DNA of 26,637 bases from WGAB01 sp964406105 (lineage in GTDB: Bacteria; Hydrothermota; Hydrothermia; WGAB01), in assembly GCA_964406105.1 (NCBI GenBank), contig CAYOQK010000038.1:1-26637 (forward strand), given 5' to 3'. The position numbers and the translations under genes were made by a program. Below the pieces are notes generated by a model. That model made no database searches and was not told where the DNA came from. It worked only from the letters and a program-made list of their open reading frames with translations. Shown here piece by piece: positions 23,878 through 26,637 of this stretch (positions are counted from its first letter, which is position 1; every line of letters starts with the position of its first letter).

Positions 23878-23883
23878 ATTATA
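23878..23883 (-). promoter_or_regulatory. Consensus -10 box (TATAAT) before the C25-like gene
   Basis: TATAAT lies between tRNA-Ile and the C25-like gene; its -35 region would fall at the tRNA 3' end and is poor. It would give a leader of about 78 nt. Transcription may also come through from the tRNA promoter. Confidence 0.4.
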
Positions 23884-23905
23884 AGGCGGGGAGCATCAAA
23901 GAAAG

Positions 23906-23979
23906 TGGGCCTAGGTGGAGTCGAACCACCGACCTCGCGCTTATCAGGCGCGCGCTCTGACCGACTGAGCTATAGGCCC
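23906..23979 (-). tRNA. tRNA-Ile (anticodon GAT)
   Basis: A 74-nt cloverleaf with acceptor GGGCCTA/TAGGCCC, a TTCGACT T-loop and anticodon GAT at 23945-23943 (minus strand). Unlike the four tRNAs at 7582-7987, CCA is not encoded, so a CCA-adding enzyme is needed. It stands alone, not in an rRNA spacer. Confidence 0.95.
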
Positions 23980-23997
23980 ACCTTTGGAGGGGCTCAT

Positions 23998-24026
23998 ATT
24001 ATGGCCGTAGGCCGGGAACGTGTCAA
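23998..24026 (-). promoter_or_regulatory. Strong promoter of tRNA-Ile
   Basis: On the minus strand: TTGACA (24026-24021), a 17-nt spacer and CATAAT (24003-23998), 18 nt before the tRNA. The -35 box overlaps the last codons of the oxidoreductase beta-gamma gene. Confidence 0.8.
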
Positions 24027-25327
24027 CCAGGGGCGGCAGAACCCAGAATTTGCTGTACCACTTGTTGAACCACGGAAGCAAAGGGTGTGCGTTCCCCAGC
24101 CTCAATCCAGGCCTGACGAGGGATCCTGCCCCCTATCCGAACCCAGGCCTCCAGAAGACCGGCGATGTTATGGGCGGTGCGGGTGCCCCGCTGCCGGAGG
24201 GGAAGGAAATCCACGGGGGCATCGTGGATCGTCCAGTGGTCTTGCAGTTGCTCCTCCACCAGATAGAACCGAGGAACCCCTCTCCACAGTCGTTTGACGC
24301 CCTGGATGCGCTGCAGGCCATCGCGGGACGTGACGATCACCACGTCGGGTTGCTCAATACCGGTAAACCCAATGGGAGTGGGGCTCACCTTGAGTTCTGC
24401 GGTGGAGTATCCCGTGCCTACCGTTACCGGGTTGTCGTTTTTCTGGGTGGTATAAAGGCCTCCCAGGTTCAATGCGGTCGCGAACCACCGGGCAGCCGAT
24501 TGCACGCCTTCGCCGGCGCTGCCCGCCAAGAATAAGGAGAAGGGGCCCGGGATTTCGGCGGTATACCGAACCCGGAGGGGCTTCAGAGGAGGCAGGGTGT
24601 CCCCTTTAGGGGTGCGCGTTAAACTGGGTCGTTCTTCGGCCTTCAGGATGCCCAATTGCCAGCCCTCCTGTTGGGCCATCTCTTGGAGTTTCTTCCCGGT
24701 GAGCCGGTTCATGGGCACGGCATAGCCCGTGCACAGCTCCAGGATCTCCACGATGGCAAAGCCGGGGTGCTGGATGGCCTGCGCCATGATCTCGGGCAAT
24801 TGAGGGTCCTGGGCCAGCGTTCGGGCCACGAAGGTGGCCCCTGAGCGGTCTAAAAGGTCCAACAGAGGGATGGGGGCAAAGAGGTTGCCTTGGGGTGTGG
24901 TGCGGGTACGGAGATGTACCGGGGTGAGGCCTGAATGTTGACCTCCAGTCATCCCATAGAGGAAGTTGTTGTGCAGAAACACGGTGATGTCCAGGTTCCA
25001 CCGGGCAGCTTCTACCAGGTGCAACAGGCCAATGGTGGCACCTCCATCGCCGATCACCACCACGTAGTAGGGAGGACGTGAGGGGGTGGTGAGCCGGAGG
25101 CCTGCCGCGATGGCTGTGCTTCGGCCGTGCAGGGTGTGCACTGTGTGGGTGGTGAAGTAGCGGTCCAGGAGACCTACGCAACCGATGTCGGAGACCAGAA
25201 CCACCTCCAGGGGGTCAAGGTCCAGCCGAGCGAAGGCCTGGGCCATGGCCAGGTTGGTGAGCCGATGGCTGCAGCCCTTGCAGTAAGGGAATTGACGGGA
25301 TACCAGGAAATCCTCAGGCTTGGCCAT
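24023..25327 (-). CDS. 2-oxoacid:ferredoxin oxidoreductase, beta (TPP) and gamma subunits fused
   Basis: A 434-residue protein. Residues about 10-230 are a KorB-like TPP-binding beta domain: 'YCKGCSH' (C16, C19), 'SDIGCVGLLDRYF' (C50) and 'LELCTGYAVP' (C199) can hold the 4Fe-4S cluster. The TPP site is 'VIGDGGATIG' with 'LHNNFLYGMTGGQ'. Residues about 255-420 are a gamma domain ('FLAGSAGEGVQSAARW', 'QPDVVIVTS'). With the alpha subunit encoded upstream it would convert a 2-oxoacid and CoA to acyl-CoA and CO2, reducing ferredoxin, or run in reverse. The exact oxoacid cannot be told. Many bacteria fuse gamma to alpha instead. The ATG overlaps the alpha gene by 14 nt; a GGAGG lies about 12 nt upstream. 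Confidence 0.88.
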   Translation of the reverse strand: MAKPEDFLVSRQFPYCKGCSHRLTNLAMAQAFARLDLDPLEVVLVSDIGCVGLLDRYFTTHTVHTLHGRSTAIAAGLRLTTPSRPPYYVVVIGDGGATIGLLHLVEAARWNLDITVFLHNNFLYGMTGGQHSGLTPVHLRTRTTPQGNLFAPIPLLDLLDRSGATFVARTLAQDPQLPEIMAQAIQHPGFAIVEILELCTGYAVPMNRLTGKKLQEMAQQEGWQLGILKAEERPSLTRTPKGDTLPPLKPLRVRYTAEIPGPFSLFLAGSAGEGVQSAARWFATALNLGGLYTTQKNDNPVTVGTGYSTAELKVSPTPIGFTGIEQPDVVIVTSRDGLQRIQGVKRLWRGVPRFYLVEEQLQDHWTIHDAPVDFLPLRQRGTRTAHNIAGLLEAWVRIGGRIPRQAWIEAGERTPFASVVQQVVQQILGSAAPG

Positions 25328-26456
25328 GGCGTTGTATTGCCTCCAGGATCTCTTGGGGGGTGATTAAACGGCCGATGGCTGTAATCCGATGAACAGGGTA
25401 TTCGGGGAGCACGGCTTGCAGGAGGAACGCCAATTGTCCCCAGAGGTTTTCCTCTGCCACGATGAGGTGTTGTGTGCCTGAAAGCAAGGGTTTTAGAAGG
25501 TCTGCGCGCAAGGGCCATAGGGTTTTCAGCACCAGGAGGTTGACAGCGATGCCTTGCCCTCGGGCCTCTTGGACGGCTTCCCGTGCAGCACGAGCGGTGA
25601 CGCCGAAGCTCACCACCGTAAGCGGAGCGGCCTCTGGGCGATCCAGGTCGTACAGGAAGTACTTGGGTAGGGCTGCGGTGACTTTGGCGTGCAGGTGACG
25701 GAGGGTTTCCAGTACCTCAGGGTCGTCCTTTTTGAGGAAGCCCTCCCGATCATGGGCGGATCCTGTGACCCGCACTTTCCACCGGCCTCCCACGGGGGCG
25801 AAGGGAGGTACGTCTTCTAACCTTTGGAAGCCGTAGGTTTGGTACGCCGAGGAATCCTTTACGGTGGGCCGGTACACCGGAGGAGGCCCGGTGAGTTCTT
25901 CGGGGAACACGGTTTCTGTGGACATCACGGTTTCCTTTTCGGTGAGCAGGATCACGGGGGTGCGGAGGGCTTCGGCGGTGTTCACTGCGTGGCGGGTGAG
26001 GACATAGGCGTCGTGCACGGAGGTGGGGGCAAACACGGGCACTGGATAGGCCCCCGAGTTAGCAAACGCAGCGAAGAGGAGGTCTCCCTGAGCCGATCCG
26101 GTGGCGGCACCGGTAGCTGGGCCCAGCCTTTGTGCGATGACCAGAAGCAGAGGCGTTTCGGTCATCAGGGCGTAGCCGAGGGTTTCTACCATGAGGGAGA
26201 ACCCTGGAGCGGCGGTAGCGGTCATGGAGGGCAGGCCTCGCAGCGAAGCCCCTACGCAGTAAGACAGTGCGGAGATCTCGTCGCTTGCCCCAACGGCCAC
26301 ACCACCCACTTGGTCCAGGAGGCGGATCATCTCGTGGTAGATGTAGGAGGCAGGGGTGATGGGGTAACCGGCGAAGAAGCGGATGCCGGCGTCCACTGCG
26401 GCGCGGGCGATCACTTGGGCGCCGTTTAGGAGAAAGCGGTCCTGCTTTGTGTGCAT
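25314..26456 (-). CDS. 2-oxoacid:ferredoxin oxidoreductase, alpha subunit (KorA-like)
   Basis: A 380-residue stand-alone alpha subunit. It shows 'GYPITPASYIYHEM', 'DEISALSYCVGASLRG', 'PGFSLMVETLGYA' and 'QRLGPATGAATGSAQGD' in the order of KorA proteins, then a transketolase C-like domain from about 260 ('TVVSFGVTARAAREAV', 'LIVAEENLWGQL'). The usual TSGPG reads 'TAAPG'. It acts in the cytoplasm with the beta-gamma fusion; no ferredoxin-like delta subunit is present here. A -10 box TATACT ends 7 nt before the ATG and there is no Shine-Dalgarno, so the mRNA is probably leaderless. Confidence 0.92.
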   Translation of the reverse strand: MHTKQDRFLLNGAQVIARAAVDAGIRFFAGYPITPASYIYHEMIRLLDQVGGVAVGASDEISALSYCVGASLRGLPSMTATAAPGFSLMVETLGYALMTETPLLLVIAQRLGPATGAATGSAQGDLLFAAFANSGAYPVPVFAPTSVHDAYVLTRHAVNTAEALRTPVILLTEKETVMSTETVFPEELTGPPPVYRPTVKDSSAYQTYGFQRLEDVPPFAPVGGRWKVRVTGSAHDREGFLKKDDPEVLETLRHLHAKVTAALPKYFLYDLDRPEAAPLTVVSFGVTARAAREAVQEARGQGIAVNLLVLKTLWPLRADLLKPLLSGTQHLIVAEENLWGQLAFLLQAVLPEYPVHRITAIGRLITPQEILEAIQRHGQA

Positions 26457-26463
26457 GGCGAAA

Positions 26464-26469
26464 AGTATA
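26464..26469 (-). promoter_or_regulatory. -10 box (TATACT) 7 nt before the oxidoreductase alpha gene
   Basis: TATACT then TTTCGCC then ATG. The transcript would start at or next to the ATG. The -35 candidate TTAAAG at a 17-nt spacer is weak. Confidence 0.5.
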
Positions 26470-26522
26470 CAACGGCCCCGGACAGGCTTTAAAATAGCGG
26501 CTCAAACAGGAGGCTGTGCGTG

Positions 26523-26551
26523 TTGACAAAGAGGGGTGGTCTGTGTACCAT
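26523..26551 (+). promoter_or_regulatory. Promoter for the last, partial gene
   Basis: TTGACA (26523-26528), a 17-nt spacer and TACCAT (26546-26551) precede the ATG at 26574 and its AAAGGAGG site, giving a leader of about 16 nt. Confidence 0.6.
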
Positions 26552-26573
26552 TGAACTGCAAAGGAGGTTGAGT

Positions 26574-26637
26574 ATGAAGAGGGTTTTCTTGCTTGCTGCA
26601 GCTGTGGGGGTTTTCACCTTCGGGTCACTGAAGGCGG
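26574..26637 (+). CDS. Secreted protein, N-terminal signal peptide only (cut by the window end)
   Basis: Only 21 codons are visible: 'MKRVFLLAAAVGVFTFGSLKA'. This is a standard Sec signal peptide with a probable cleavage after 'LKA'. An AAAGGAGG site sits 8 nt upstream of the ATG. The frame stays open upstream to a GTG at 26520, which has its own AGGAGG site, but that start would put 18 mostly polar residues before the signal peptide, so I prefer the ATG. Function cannot be told. Confidence 0.75.
   Translation, partial: MKRVFLLAAAVGVFTFGSLKA

Noticed and set aside
1..26637. CRISPR array, insertion sequence, prophage or integrated element
   Set aside because: No spaced direct repeats, transposase or integrase motifs, or attachment-site duplications next to the tRNAs were seen.

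Overview
This is a GC-rich, gene-dense bacterial chromosome segment. Genes are short-spaced and often overlap by 4 nt (ATGA/GTGA). I count 20 complete protein genes, two partial ones at the edges, and five tRNA genes. The lineage looks like the FCB (Bacteroidetes-like) superphylum or one of the related, mostly uncultured thermophilic candidate phyla such as WOR-3/Hydrothermae. The clues are a gingipain-type (C25) protein with a C-terminal type IX-secretion sorting domain, a DUF4837-like protein, a 2-oxoacid:ferredoxin oxidoreductase and a multiheme cytochrome c. This placement is an inference from gene content, not a database match.

Layout. 1-1943 (+): 3' part of a DUF4837-like gene, then an EGY-type membrane metalloprotease. 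1956-2645 (-): YhhQ/VUT-family transporter. 2854-5837 (+): malic enzyme-phosphotransacetylase, then a SagB-type nitroreductase. 5874-7465 (-): iron-type alcohol dehydrogenase and a YjbQ protein. 7582-7987 (+): a Thr-Tyr-Gly-Thr tRNA cluster in the same order as E. coli thrU-tyrU-glyT-thrT, but with no tuf gene after it. Instead it runs 16 nt ahead of a tight five-gene run to 13432: predicted outer-membrane protein, a Sua5/low-molecular-weight phosphatase fusion, MurQ, type I glutamine synthetase and a DASS/SLC13 transporter. 13434-17813 (-): a six-gene run starting with a tandem 6-pyruvoyltetrahydropterin synthase (PTPS)-like protein, then GTP cyclohydrolase I, a short-chain dehydrogenase, ThiL, an RlpA-like protein and MiaA. 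17943-18491 (+): tetraheme cytochrome c with a strong terminator. 18565-20038 (-): PdxS and PdxT, making pyridoxal phosphate. 20112-23792 (-): the C25-like surface protein. 23906-23979 (-): tRNA-Ile. 24023-26456 (-): 2-oxoacid:ferredoxin oxidoreductase as an alpha subunit plus a beta-gamma fusion. 26574-end (+): start of a secreted protein.

Three themes stand out. (1) The genes of the 17813-15732 run are the three enzyme types of tetrahydrobiopterin synthesis in order (PTPS, FolE, and an SDR resembling sepiapterin reductase). The PTPS is duplicated in tandem and its second copy lacks the catalytic Asp-His pair. (2) Translation appears to start in two ways. Some genes have a strong Shine-Dalgarno sequence, but at least four have a -10 box only 6-9 nt from the ATG and no Shine-Dalgarno, the arrangement expected of leaderless mRNAs. 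(3) Several enzymes have unusual architecture or changed active-site residues: the Sua5-phosphatase fusion, the beta-gamma oxidoreductase fusion, a C25 domain with Gln in place of the catalytic His, and an alcohol dehydrogenase with Gln in place of one metal-binding His.
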